From Singulisphaera sp. GP187 (GTDB lineage Bacteria > Planctomycetota > Phycisphaerae > Phycisphaerales > SM1A02): DNA of 64,000 nt. Made by a program: the position numbers and the translations under genes. Where the stretch lies: assembly GCA_945862215.1 (NCBI GenBank), contig CAMAXY010000003.1, forward strand, positions 1-64,000, in the 5' to 3' direction. Under the pieces are notes generated by a model. It saw only the letters and a program-made list of their open reading frames with translations. It ran no database searches and had not been told where the DNA came from. This document shows, one piece after another, positions 10,128 to 19,100 of the stretch (its first letter is position 1; the number at the start of each line of letters is the position of its first letter).

Positions 10128-11513
10128 TCATATCACAGCGATGAAGCGGCGCTCCCGCATGGCATCACGAATCGGGCTGAAGAAAACAATTCCAAGAACC
10201 GCTGTTGCAATCGACAACAGTCCAGCGCTCAGCGCAACCATCACGAGTGATGTCGACGATCCAAGTTCAGCACCGTGCTCAATTGGAGGTTCAATCAGCG
10301 GGTAGTAGTCAGTGAACTTCGGTTCAGGTCGCACAGCTGGTACAGCACGAGCGATGAACTCGACTGCTTGGTGGATTGGGCTGAACATAAAGAGACGCAA
10401 ACTCGGTTCACGTGCCGTCAGATTCTCAAAGAGCAGACGCGATTCATAATTTGCCTCGCCGACACCATCGCCATCACGGTCATAGCCGGGATAATCGCTC
10501 CAAAAATTTCCGCGTTCATCGCGATCAAATTCATTTCCCGTCAATTCGCCACGGCCCAAGATGGCAATCTGCTCAAAGTTGTCTACAAAACTGTTTGACC
10601 ACAAATGATTGCCCTTCACCGCGGGCAAAAACTCGACCCCAGTGTCGTTGGCTGAAATGGTGTTTTCTGTGATTCGACCTGAATCTGGGGTTGCGAAGGG
10701 AGAACCATCGATGTAAATCCCCACGCAATTCCCAACGAAAATATTGCCTTGGACCAGAAAGTCATCCGTCTCCTTGAGACCGAGTCCATATCCACTTGGA
10801 CCTCGATTGCGCAACATTCGATTTCCAATCAGCTTCAACTTTGAGCTGTACATCAGGTAGACGCCAACCGAATTGTCGAAGAGGTCATTCTTTTCAATCG
10901 TGACGCCGTTGGAAAACATCAAGTGAAATCCATAACGACCGTCATGAGACTTATTATTTCGCACGATCACATCGGTCGAATACCAAAGAATTGCGTCCCG
11001 TCCATTATGAATCTCGTTGTCCTCGACGATGGTTCGATCTGCGCGCCACAAGCGAAGTCCATCGCCGCGGCGGGCAACATCAAGCACCTTTCCTCCAATG
11101 TGGTTTCCTCTGATGACTGAATCTGGAGACTCTTTCAGATCGATTCCAAACAGCACATCATCAAGAATATTGTCCACGATCGTCACTCGAGCCGCATTCA
11201 CTCTGATTGCGCAATTTTCCTTATCGAGATCGATCCCCGTTCCGCAAATTCGAAATCCTCGAATCTCAACGTCCGGCGCGGTGATCGTGATGATGTCGCC
11301 GTTGCCGCCGCCATCGAGTGTCGGCCGTCCGACTCCAATCAATTTCAGCGGCTTATCAATCCGAATTTCTCCGCGATAGACACCTGTTGGCACCAAGACC
11401 GTATCCCCCGCCTTTGCCGCAGAAATGAGTTGAGAAATATCAACGCTTCCGAAAACCACCTGTGGCCAACACGTCAGTCCGATCGCTGCGAAGATGATGC
11501 CGCCGTATCTCAT
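10128..11513 (-). CDS. nosD: NosD, periplasmic beta-helix nitrous oxide reductase maturation protein
   Basis: Right-handed beta-helix repeats (VRNNKSHDGRYGFHLMFSNGVTIEKNDLFDNSVGVYLMYS...), C-terminal TM; between nosZ/nosB-like and nosF. Start set at ATG 11513 (signal peptide). Confidence 0.9.
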   Translation of the reverse strand: MRYGGIIFAAIGLTCWPQVVFGSVDISQLISAAKAGDTVLVPTGVYRGEIRIDKPLKLIGVGRPTLDGGGNGDIITITAPDVEIRGFRICGTGIDLDKENCAIRVNAARVTIVDNILDDVLFGIDLKESPDSVIRGNHIGGKVLDVARRGDGLRLWRADRTIVEDNEIHNGRDAILWYSTDVIVRNNKSHDGRYGFHLMFSNGVTIEKNDLFDNSVGVYLMYSSKLKLIGNRMLRNRGPSGYGLGLKETDDFLVQGNIFVGNCVGIYIDGSPFATPDSGRITENTISANDTGVEFLPAVKGNHLWSNSFVDNFEQIAILGRGELTGNEFDRDERGNFWSDYPGYDRDGDGVGEANYESRLLFENLTAREPSLRLFMFSPIHQAVEFIARAVPAVRPEPKFTDYYPLIEPPIEHGAELGSSTSLVMVALSAGLLSIATAVLGIVFFSPIRDAMRERRFIAVI

Positions 11514-11517
11514 CTCG

Positions 11518-12186
11518 TTAAATCGATGCTTTCTCTGCAAGCATTCGATCGTAAAGTGGCTTATAAGCACGCCGATGGAAGAAGAGCGCCAATGCAGTCA
11601 AGAGTGAACTTGCGCACGCCAGATACCAACCAGTACCCGCACTCGCGATCGTGCGAAACTGCCCGATGTTGCCGATGCCGAGCGCCGGCGGCACAAAAGG
11701 TTTGACACTCGACGAGAGAGGCGCCGTCGGATCAAGATTATGCCCATGCGAGTAAAGCCAATACTGCAAGTCCACAAGAAAACCCAGCGGAAAGAGAAGC
11801 GCAGGAAGGACCAACAACAAGGCCCATCGACTATGAACAAGTGCTGCACCCTCAACGAGAAAGAGCATTGCGATCACCATCCAAACGCCCATGGCGCGCT
11901 CAAGCGATGCCGCATCGTTCAGCTTGCGCATACCGATGTAATGATTTAATCCATCGATCTCGCGGACATCGCCAACGAGTTGATTCACGTACGCCGTCAA
12001 TTCGAGCCCTTCTGGATACTGCGGCGCCTCAAGCGTCATATGCCAGTACGGCAGGAAAACTGAAACGACCAATGCAATGCGCGCCAACGACAACATCAAT
12101 GGCGGAAGCGAATAACGCATTCGATCTGCACGGACAAACTCTGGCGATACACGAGGTCCAAACACTCTTGAAAGAAAAGGTGACAT
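11518..12186 (-). CDS. Clade II nos-operon membrane protein (NosB-like)
   Basis: ~222 aa with several TM helices, 'LNHYIGMRKL'; located directly between nosZ and nosD, as in Sec-type nos clusters. The NosB label rests mainly on context. Confidence 0.65.
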   Translation of the reverse strand: MSPFLSRVFGPRVSPEFVRADRMRYSLPPLMLSLARIALVVSVFLPYWHMTLEAPQYPEGLELTAYVNQLVGDVREIDGLNHYIGMRKLNDAASLERAMGVWMVIAMLFLVEGAALVHSRWALLLVLPALLFPLGFLVDLQYWLYSHGHNLDPTAPLSSSVKPFVPPALGIGNIGQFRTIASAGTGWYLACASSLLTALALFFHRRAYKPLYDRMLAEKASI

Positions 12187-12227
12187 TCTGTCTCCAATAA
12201 AAGAACGAAACAAAGGCAAATTGAAAT

Positions 12228-12257
12228 GCCTGCGTGGAGTTTTCCCTCCACGCAGGC
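12228..12257 (-). terminator. Perfect 12-bp-stem hairpin between nosZ and the nosB-like gene (terminator/attenuator or mRNA-processing hairpin)
   Basis: GCCTGCGTGGAG-TTTTCC-CTCCACGCAGGC; on the minus strand it is followed by a weak T-rich stretch (ATTTCAATTT). Confidence 0.65.
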
Positions 12258-12267
12258 GATTGCGAAC

Positions 12268-14373
12268 TCAATGAACGGCAGGCTTCACTCGGAAGTATCC
12301 GACCATTTCCAAATGCAGCGCAGAACAGAATTCTGTGCAGTAATAGGGATAAACACCAGCCTTGTTGGCAACGAAGTGGAATGTTGCTGCTTCACCTGGT
12401 TCAAGACTGAGATTGATGTTGTAACCACCAATGCAGAATCCGTGCGTTGCGTCCATCGTGCGTTCCATACTCGTGATGTGCCATGTCACGTTGTCGCCTT
12501 CGTTGACTTCAACATTCTCTGGGAAGTAGTGGCTACGAACCGCTGTCATATAGACCTCCACATTCTTTCCATCACGCACCACCTTCTCTTGACCTGGCTT
12601 TGGAGCCTTGGGATCAATCGCCTGCGTCTGAGGATCCCATCCGATTTCCGGATAGATAGTCCACGGATGCAATTTGTCCGCCTTGATCATCTGGCAATAG
12701 TGTGGCTCGCCAACACCGATCGGACTGTCATAAATGACGGGCATCGCTGTCCCACCCTGCTCAATATCGACAAGTTGGAAATTCTGTGCAAGGAGTGGTC
12801 CAGTTGGAAAGAAGCGATCAATCGCCCACTTATTCATTGCAATCAGATACTTCCCATCGGGCGAAACTGTGTCACCCTCGGCAGAACAGAGATGCCCGAT
12901 GTTGTATTGAACGGGCGTCTTCGATACCAATTTCCAAGGTTGTTCTGGGTGAAGCGAAGAATATTCGCCACCAAGAGTCCACCGCGAAACTGCGGAATCG
13001 AGGAAGAGGGATGTATACGCATATCCCTTGTCATCGAACTGGGTGTGTAATGGGCCAAGTCCGAGTTCGACCTGCGCTTCCATGACTGCATCAAAGTCAA
13101 GAATCGGGATTCCGTAAGAATCCTTGGACGAAAACTTTTTCTCGGCAATCGCCTTCTTGATTTTCTCGGTCGAATAAATAGTCACATGCGGATCAAGTTT
13201 GCCAGCGATCACGACATACTGACCGTTTGGAGTGACATCTACACCGTGAGGGCTCTTTGGTTCTGGCGCAAAGAAGAGAATCCCTTCGGCGATCAGCGTC
13301 TCGATCTTAATGACTGGAAAACCATTGACCTTCTCGAACTTGCCTGCATTGAAAGCAGCTTCCGCTTTCTTTGTATCGATGATGTGCAGATAGTCCATAT
13401 CACGCTGCGTCGTTCCTGCTTCAAACGGTGGCTTGTTCAATTCGATCCCACCTGTTGCAAGTTCGCTGTTGAACGAATTTCCAAAAATCAAACCATCGCA
13501 TGCCAGTTTTCCAGCATCGAAAAGATCCTGCCAATACGGCGGAAGTTCCAGCGCGAATGACTTTGACATATCGATGCGTCCCTTCGCGCGGTCAAACTTC
13601 CAGTATGTCACCATTCCGCGGTACGACTTCTGATACTCATCGCTTGTCGCATACGCATTGCCGAACGGCACTGCGTATTGACCGCCTTCGATGACATAAT
13701 CCGTATTGGGTGTCACGAAGGCTGCACCGTGATCACTCATGGTGATCGGGTTCTTGACGATCTGCTTTGTTTCAAAGTCTCGAAGGTCGATGACCGCAAG
13801 TCGTGCATTGGCTTTATCGCCGATGAATAGAAATTCGCCGTCATAATCACCCTTTGTCTCGCTGAGAGCTGGATGGTGTGTATCGCCCCAACGAAGTTCT
13901 TGATTTGGAATGTCTCCTTCTTTCAGCACGTCGTTGCCAACGCCATATCCATACCCCTGCCATGGCTCGGGCGTGAAGACAGCAATGCTGCGTAGGAGTC
14001 GCATCGACGGAACGCCGATCACAAAGACCTGACCGCTATGCCCACCTGATGCGAACATGATGTACTCATCATGACGCCCACTTGGCTGAAACGTTTTTGC
14101 AGCGGCCATCAAATCGTCTGGAGTTAGTTTTCGATCATTGGCGAGTTTTTGAAGTTGCGCCATATTCTCGGGTGTGAACTCGACTGCTTTCTCTTCCTTC
14201 GCTGCGCCAATCTTCTTCTTTTTCTTTCCCCCATCAGTTGGCGGTGCCTGCGGCGCAGCCATCGCCGACCGTGCAATGCCGACTCCGATCACGGGAAGTG
14301 GTGCGCCAACTGCGATCAACATCGCCAGCGGTAGCGCACATGCGAGAGAAAATTTCGTCTGATTCGTTTTCAT
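12268..14373 (-). CDS. nosZ: Sec-dependent (clade II) nitrous oxide reductase NosZ
   Basis: Sec-type signal without twin arginine (MKTNQTKFSLACALPLAMLIAVGAPLP); CuZ-region motifs (HGVDVTPNG, HTQFDDKGYAYTSLFLDS, GHLCSAEGDTVSPDGKYLIAMNKWA); CuA site PYYCTEFCSALHLEMVGY. Confidence 0.97.
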   Translation of the reverse strand: MKTNQTKFSLACALPLAMLIAVGAPLPVIGVGIARSAMAAPQAPPTDGGKKKKKIGAAKEEKAVEFTPENMAQLQKLANDRKLTPDDLMAAAKTFQPSGRHDEYIMFASGGHSGQVFVIGVPSMRLLRSIAVFTPEPWQGYGYGVGNDVLKEGDIPNQELRWGDTHHPALSETKGDYDGEFLFIGDKANARLAVIDLRDFETKQIVKNPITMSDHGAAFVTPNTDYVIEGGQYAVPFGNAYATSDEYQKSYRGMVTYWKFDRAKGRIDMSKSFALELPPYWQDLFDAGKLACDGLIFGNSFNSELATGGIELNKPPFEAGTTQRDMDYLHIIDTKKAEAAFNAGKFEKVNGFPVIKIETLIAEGILFFAPEPKSPHGVDVTPNGQYVVIAGKLDPHVTIYSTEKIKKAIAEKKFSSKDSYGIPILDFDAVMEAQVELGLGPLHTQFDDKGYAYTSLFLDSAVSRWTLGGEYSSLHPEQPWKLVSKTPVQYNIGHLCSAEGDTVSPDGKYLIAMNKWAIDRFFPTGPLLAQNFQLVDIEQGGTAMPVIYDSPIGVGEPHYCQMIKADKLHPWTIYPEIGWDPQTQAIDPKAPKPGQEKVVRDGKNVEVYMTAVRSHYFPENVEVNEGDNVTWHITSMERTMDATHGFCIGGYNINLSLEPGEAATFHFVANKAGVYPYYCTEFCSALHLEMVGYFRVKPAVH

Positions 14374-14439
14374 GATGCTTCCTCTAAAGTGAGTGCGCCA
14401 GCATTTCTCCGACATCGGAGAGTGCGTGCGCACGGGTTA

Positions 14440-15408
14440 TTAAGGTGATTTTCTGTCACATTCCTGCAAATAGCGCAGGTACGCAATGATTGATCCAAGA
14501 CCTTCTTCGTTCAGCGCCGGATTTCCGCCCTTGGGCGGCATATCCACCTTCGTTGTATTGGCGGGATCGCTTGATGAGCGACCACTCTTTAAAAATGCGA
14601 GCATTTTTTCATCATCAGTTGCGAAAATGAAAGGGCTCTTGACGAGATCCCTGCCGAGCTTGACGATTCCCCGTGCATCTGCGCCATGGCACGAAACGCA
14701 TGAAGCGAGAAACAACTTCTGCCCAGTGCGAATCGACTCTGCGTCATAATCAGACTCTTCGATTCCAGGCAAGGACGCCATCGGTCCAGTCGGCAGCGCC
14801 GCCGGCAAGACGAGAGCCTTAGGAGCAGGCAATACTGCAGGAATTCTCCGCGGGTCTTGGAGCCCGCGCAGATAGACCGAGATTTGACCGATGTGTTCGT
14901 CGGTGAAGGCGGCATTCCCTCCTCGTGGTGGCATGGGGACCTTGGTCGTATTGAGTGGATCCTCAACGCCTCGACCGCGCTTGATGAATTCGACCAACTG
15001 CAGATTTGACTGCTTCTTAACCCATCGACTCATCACAAGATTCTTCCCAAGGTTCGGCACACCCAGTCCAGTCAATCCGTGACACGCAGCGCAAGTCGCT
15101 CCGAAAAGTTGTTTGCCAACGACATAGGTCGCGCCATCGAGTTCAGCCCTAGGAGCTTCATCAGCTCGAAAAAGTGTTGGCAACTCACTGTCTGCATTCC
15201 ATCCCCCTGTACGCGAGACTTGGGTCGCAACCGACACAAGTGAGCCCCACGCCGTCACAGCAACCATCCCGATGGTGGCGAACACTAGGACCAATATCAG
15301 CAGCGCACGTACTTCGCGTCCGCGTGGGTGTAGACCAACCAATCGAGACGGAGCGTCCAAAGATCCGTTGTCTGCATTTCTGTTATCGCGGAAATTGTTG
15401 GTTTTCAT
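14440..15408 (-). CDS. Diheme c-type cytochrome, first gene of the nos operon
   Basis: Two CxxCH motifs (CAACHGLTG, CVSCHGADARG), each with a downstream 'MPPRGG'/'MPPKGG' heme-Met region; N-terminal TM anchor. Confidence 0.88.
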   Translation of the reverse strand: MKTNNFRDNRNADNGSLDAPSRLVGLHPRGREVRALLILVLVFATIGMVAVTAWGSLVSVATQVSRTGGWNADSELPTLFRADEAPRAELDGATYVVGKQLFGATCAACHGLTGLGVPNLGKNLVMSRWVKKQSNLQLVEFIKRGRGVEDPLNTTKVPMPPRGGNAAFTDEHIGQISVYLRGLQDPRRIPAVLPAPKALVLPAALPTGPMASLPGIEESDYDAESIRTGQKLFLASCVSCHGADARGIVKLGRDLVKSPFIFATDDEKMLAFLKSGRSSSDPANTTKVDMPPKGGNPALNEEGLGSIIAYLRYLQECDRKSP

Positions 15409-15463
15409 GGTGTTTTCCGCCGCACGATGCGCAATGTTGCATCAGCAGAAACAAGTATACACA

Positions 15464-15483
15464 GATATCAATATATTCATATC
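15464..15483. promoter_or_regulatory. Near-perfect 20-bp palindrome upstream of the nos operon (candidate operator)
   Basis: GATATCAATATATTCATATC: symmetric except for one mismatched pair (C6/C15); ~55 bp upstream of the cytochrome start. Confidence 0.5.
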
Positions 15484-15706
15484 GGTTTTTAAGATAAATA
15501 TTCGCCTGCCTGCAGAACCCTTAAAAGAGCGTTTTTTGAGAGCGTACGGCACTTATCAGACGCATCAATCATTATCGCTCTTCCAGAGCACCGCTTGGGC
15601 ATTCGAAGCGCAGACTCCATTCATTGCCTCGCAGTGAAGTCAATAGACTCAACGCCAACACGCCTGCTGCGTGCGTGCCCACTCTTAAAGCGAGCTCTTT
15701 TTCCCA

Positions 15707-16138
15707 ATGCAAACCCTCTTGAAACTCACTGCTGCACGCTCCGGCGATCGCCTCCAGCTCGTTACGACTGAGGTTCTTGAAATGGGTACGAACATTCTGC
15801 GATTCATCGGCGACATTCGTGCAACACCAGGCCGCTACTCGGTTCAAATTGGATCACGCGAGCATCTCCATCCCCCTGACAGCTTGGCTGACGAACCTCA
15901 TGAGCAGCGTGATCCTCGATTCGTCTGGCGATTCTTAGATCACTCATGCAAGCCCAACGCAAAGGTCGTTGAGCAAAGTCTTGTTGCCCTTCGATTGATT
16001 CAAGTCGGCGAAGTGCTGACCTTTGACTACAACTTGACGGAAGAAGATATGGCGACCCCCTTTCGCGGTGAGTGCGGACACTGCGGCGGCCGCATGATCC
16101 GCGGATTCAAGCACCGTCAACATCCTTCCGCGATCTGA
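15707..16138 (+). CDS. SET domain protein (putative protein-lysine methyltransferase)
   Basis: GRYSVQIG...RFLDHSCKPNAKV...ALRLIQVGEVLTFDYNLTEEDM...CGHCGGRMIRGF: SET core plus post-SET-like cysteines. Confidence 0.85.
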   Translation: MQTLLKLTAARSGDRLQLVTTEVLEMGTNILRFIGDIRATPGRYSVQIGSREHLHPPDSLADEPHEQRDPRFVWRFLDHSCKPNAKVVEQSLVALRLIQVGEVLTFDYNLTEEDMATPFRGECGHCGGRMIRGFKHRQHPSAI

Positions 16139-16164
16139 ACAAGCGGCCTTCTGAGACCACAATC

Positions 16165-19100
16165 ATGTTGCTGCTCCCAGAAATTTTTGACAAGAACGTC
16201 ATCGCGAATCCGCAAGGAATTGCAATCGATATTCCGTCTGGTCGTCGGCATCCCTGCCGCCGAACAATCACGTATGCCCAGCTTCACGCTGCGAGTTGCG
16301 CGATCGCCAATGCAATCGCAGAGTCTGCCAACGTCGCTTCCGATTCAATCGTCGCAATTCTCCTGCCTCGGGATACGGAGAGTTTGTATGCCGCCCAACT
16401 TGGAGTACTCAACATAGGAGCTGCGTTCACTTGCCTTGATCCACTTTTTCCAGATGAACACATTCGTTCAGTCTTGATTGACGCGGATGCAGCTGTCATA
16501 TTGACTGATTGTGTCGGTCGTGAACGCCTTGCAGCCAACAACATTGCTGGCTCACGAATCGTCATCGATGTCAGCACTATTCCAAATGCGACTTCACACA
16601 ATATCGCAGCACGCAATATTGATCCTTGCTCGCTTGCGTATGTCATCTATACATCTGGAACCACTGGCAAGCCCAAAGGTGTGATGATCGAACATCGCAG
16701 CATCGCGAATCTGGTCGAATCCGACCTCAACCGCTTTCGGCTTGGACCAGACGACCGTATTGCGCAATGTTCCTCGCCTGCATACGACTCATCGCTCGAA
16801 GAAACTTGGCTCGCCTTCGCTGTGGGCGCAACGCTTGTTCTTCTCGATGACGAAACCGTTCGACTTGGTCCCGACCTCGTGCCGTGGCTGAATAATGAAC
16901 GCATTACGGTCTTCTGCCCTCCCCCAACGCTGCTCCGATCGACTGGATGCGAAGACCCAGCGCGCGCGTTGCCTCTTTTGAAACTGATTTATGTCGGTGG
17001 CGAAGCGTTGCCACAAGATCTTGCAGATCTTTGGAGTCAGGAGCGCAGACTTGAAAATGGATATGGCCCAACTGAATGCACTGTGACCGTCGTTCGTACG
17101 CAAATCTTTGCAGGCGTTCCAGTCACAATCGGCCGAGCAGTTGAAGGGCATACTGCATACATCCTCGATGACACACTTTGCGAGACCGTTCATGGAAGCG
17201 AAGGCGAACTCTGTATCAGCGGCATCGGACTTGCACGCGGCTATCACAATCGACCCGAGATCACTGCAGAAAAATTTATTGTCCATCCCAAATTCGGGCG
17301 CATTTATCGAACGGGCGATCTGACTCGACTCGCGCCAAGTGGGGACATTGAATATCTCGGCCGCATTGATGGACAGATCAAACTCCGTGGGTATCGCGTG
17401 GAACTTGCCGCAATCGACGCACTTCTCGGTCAGTGCGAAGGCGTTCGCGAAGCCGCTTGCCGCGTGCAAGGCGAAGGCGCTTTACAAATCATCGTTGGAC
17501 ATATTGTGGCGATTTCGCCGAGCCAAAAACCAAATCACGATGCACTTCGCGCTGTACTTGCGCAAACTCTGCCCGCATATATGGTCCCCGCTCGATTCGC
17601 TGAAATCGACTGTGTACCGCGAACTGTTGCAGGAAAGATCGACCGAGCACGCTTGCCCGAAATCAACCAACAAGAAGATCGAAAACGCCCGCTTCAATCG
17701 CCACGCAGCACAATCGAACGGACAATCTGCAATGCGTTCGCTCGCGCAGTCAATCGCACTGGCGAAATCTCGATCGATGATGATTTTTTTATGGCGCTCG
17801 GCGGCGATTCACTCTCTGCCGTCAGCGCAATCTGCGAACTCCGTAAGAATCCTGCGACCGAGCGCTTGAGCGTTCGAGACATATATGAACATCGAACTCC
17901 CGAACGGTTGGCGCAGAGACTTGCCCTGACCGAGGGCTTGCCTGAAGTGACGCATTCTCCCCGAATCCGTGCAGGCATTCGTGCAGACGATCCGAGATTC
18001 GCATCCATTTGTCAAGCACTTGCCCTCCTCGCTCTCGCCATCGCAACTGGCGCAATTTCATATGTCATATTCTTGGGCATCATTCCGTCGAGCTTCGAAA
18101 ACCTTGGATTTGGCTGGTCGATTGCACTCGCGCCCTTTGTAACGTGCGTCGCGATTCTTCTCTTTGGGCTTCTAGCAATCACGCTGACTGTCTCTGCAAA
18201 ACGGATTCTCTTGGGAGAAGTCCGACCAATCACGACCCCAGTCTTCAGCGCAACATATTTGCGTCACTGGATTGTCCAACAATTCGCTCGGTTGATTCCA
18301 TGGGGATTGATCGAAGGAACTGTCTTTTACAATTCTGTTTTACGTTTGCTTGGCGCAAAGATTGGCAAGCGTGTTCACATCCACCGAGGAGTAGAACTGC
18401 GTCGTGGTGGTTGGGACCTGCTGACAATCGGTGATGACGTCACGCTTGCACAAGAATCCACGCTCACTCTGATTGATTTACGCGACGGGCAGTTTATTCT
18501 TGCCCCGATCACAATTCGAGATCGATGCACTGTCGATGTGCGTGCTGGCCTTGGGCAATATGCAGAAATGCAGTCCGATTCGTCTCTCGCACCGCTCTCT
18601 TGGTTGGACAATGGCGCATGCATTCCCCAAGGCGAAAAATGGGATGGTGTTCCTGCAATCAAAGTTGCAATGAACCCAATCGCAATCTCTGCAACACGCG
18701 GGCGATCACTGAATTCAAACATGCACGGATTTCTGATGGTCGGCGCGCGTCTTGCGCTTGGAATCATTGCGACAATTCCTTGGATTATTCTTTCATGGCT
18801 GCTTCACTATGAGTGGAACACCGTTGAACCCTCCATCATTGCAGCAATCATTGTCATCGCATCACCGCTCTGCGTGATCGGGGCGCTCATTACACAAGCA
18901 CTCACCCTCCGCCTGCTCGGCCGTACGAAATCTGGCGTCATCAATCGCTGGAGCGTTGAATACATTTCAATTTGGGCAAAGTCGCAAGCGGTCGAATCCG
19001 CCGGACGTTGGTTGAGCGGAACGCTCTTCTGGCCAACATGGCTTCGCCTGGCAGGAATGCGAATTGGAAAGGGATGCGAGATCTCCACGATCATCGATGT

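Noticed and set aside
12226-13050. 274 aa + strand ORF antisense to nosZ
   Set aside because: Fully antisense to a highly conserved nosZ and no protein-like domain features; treated as spurious.
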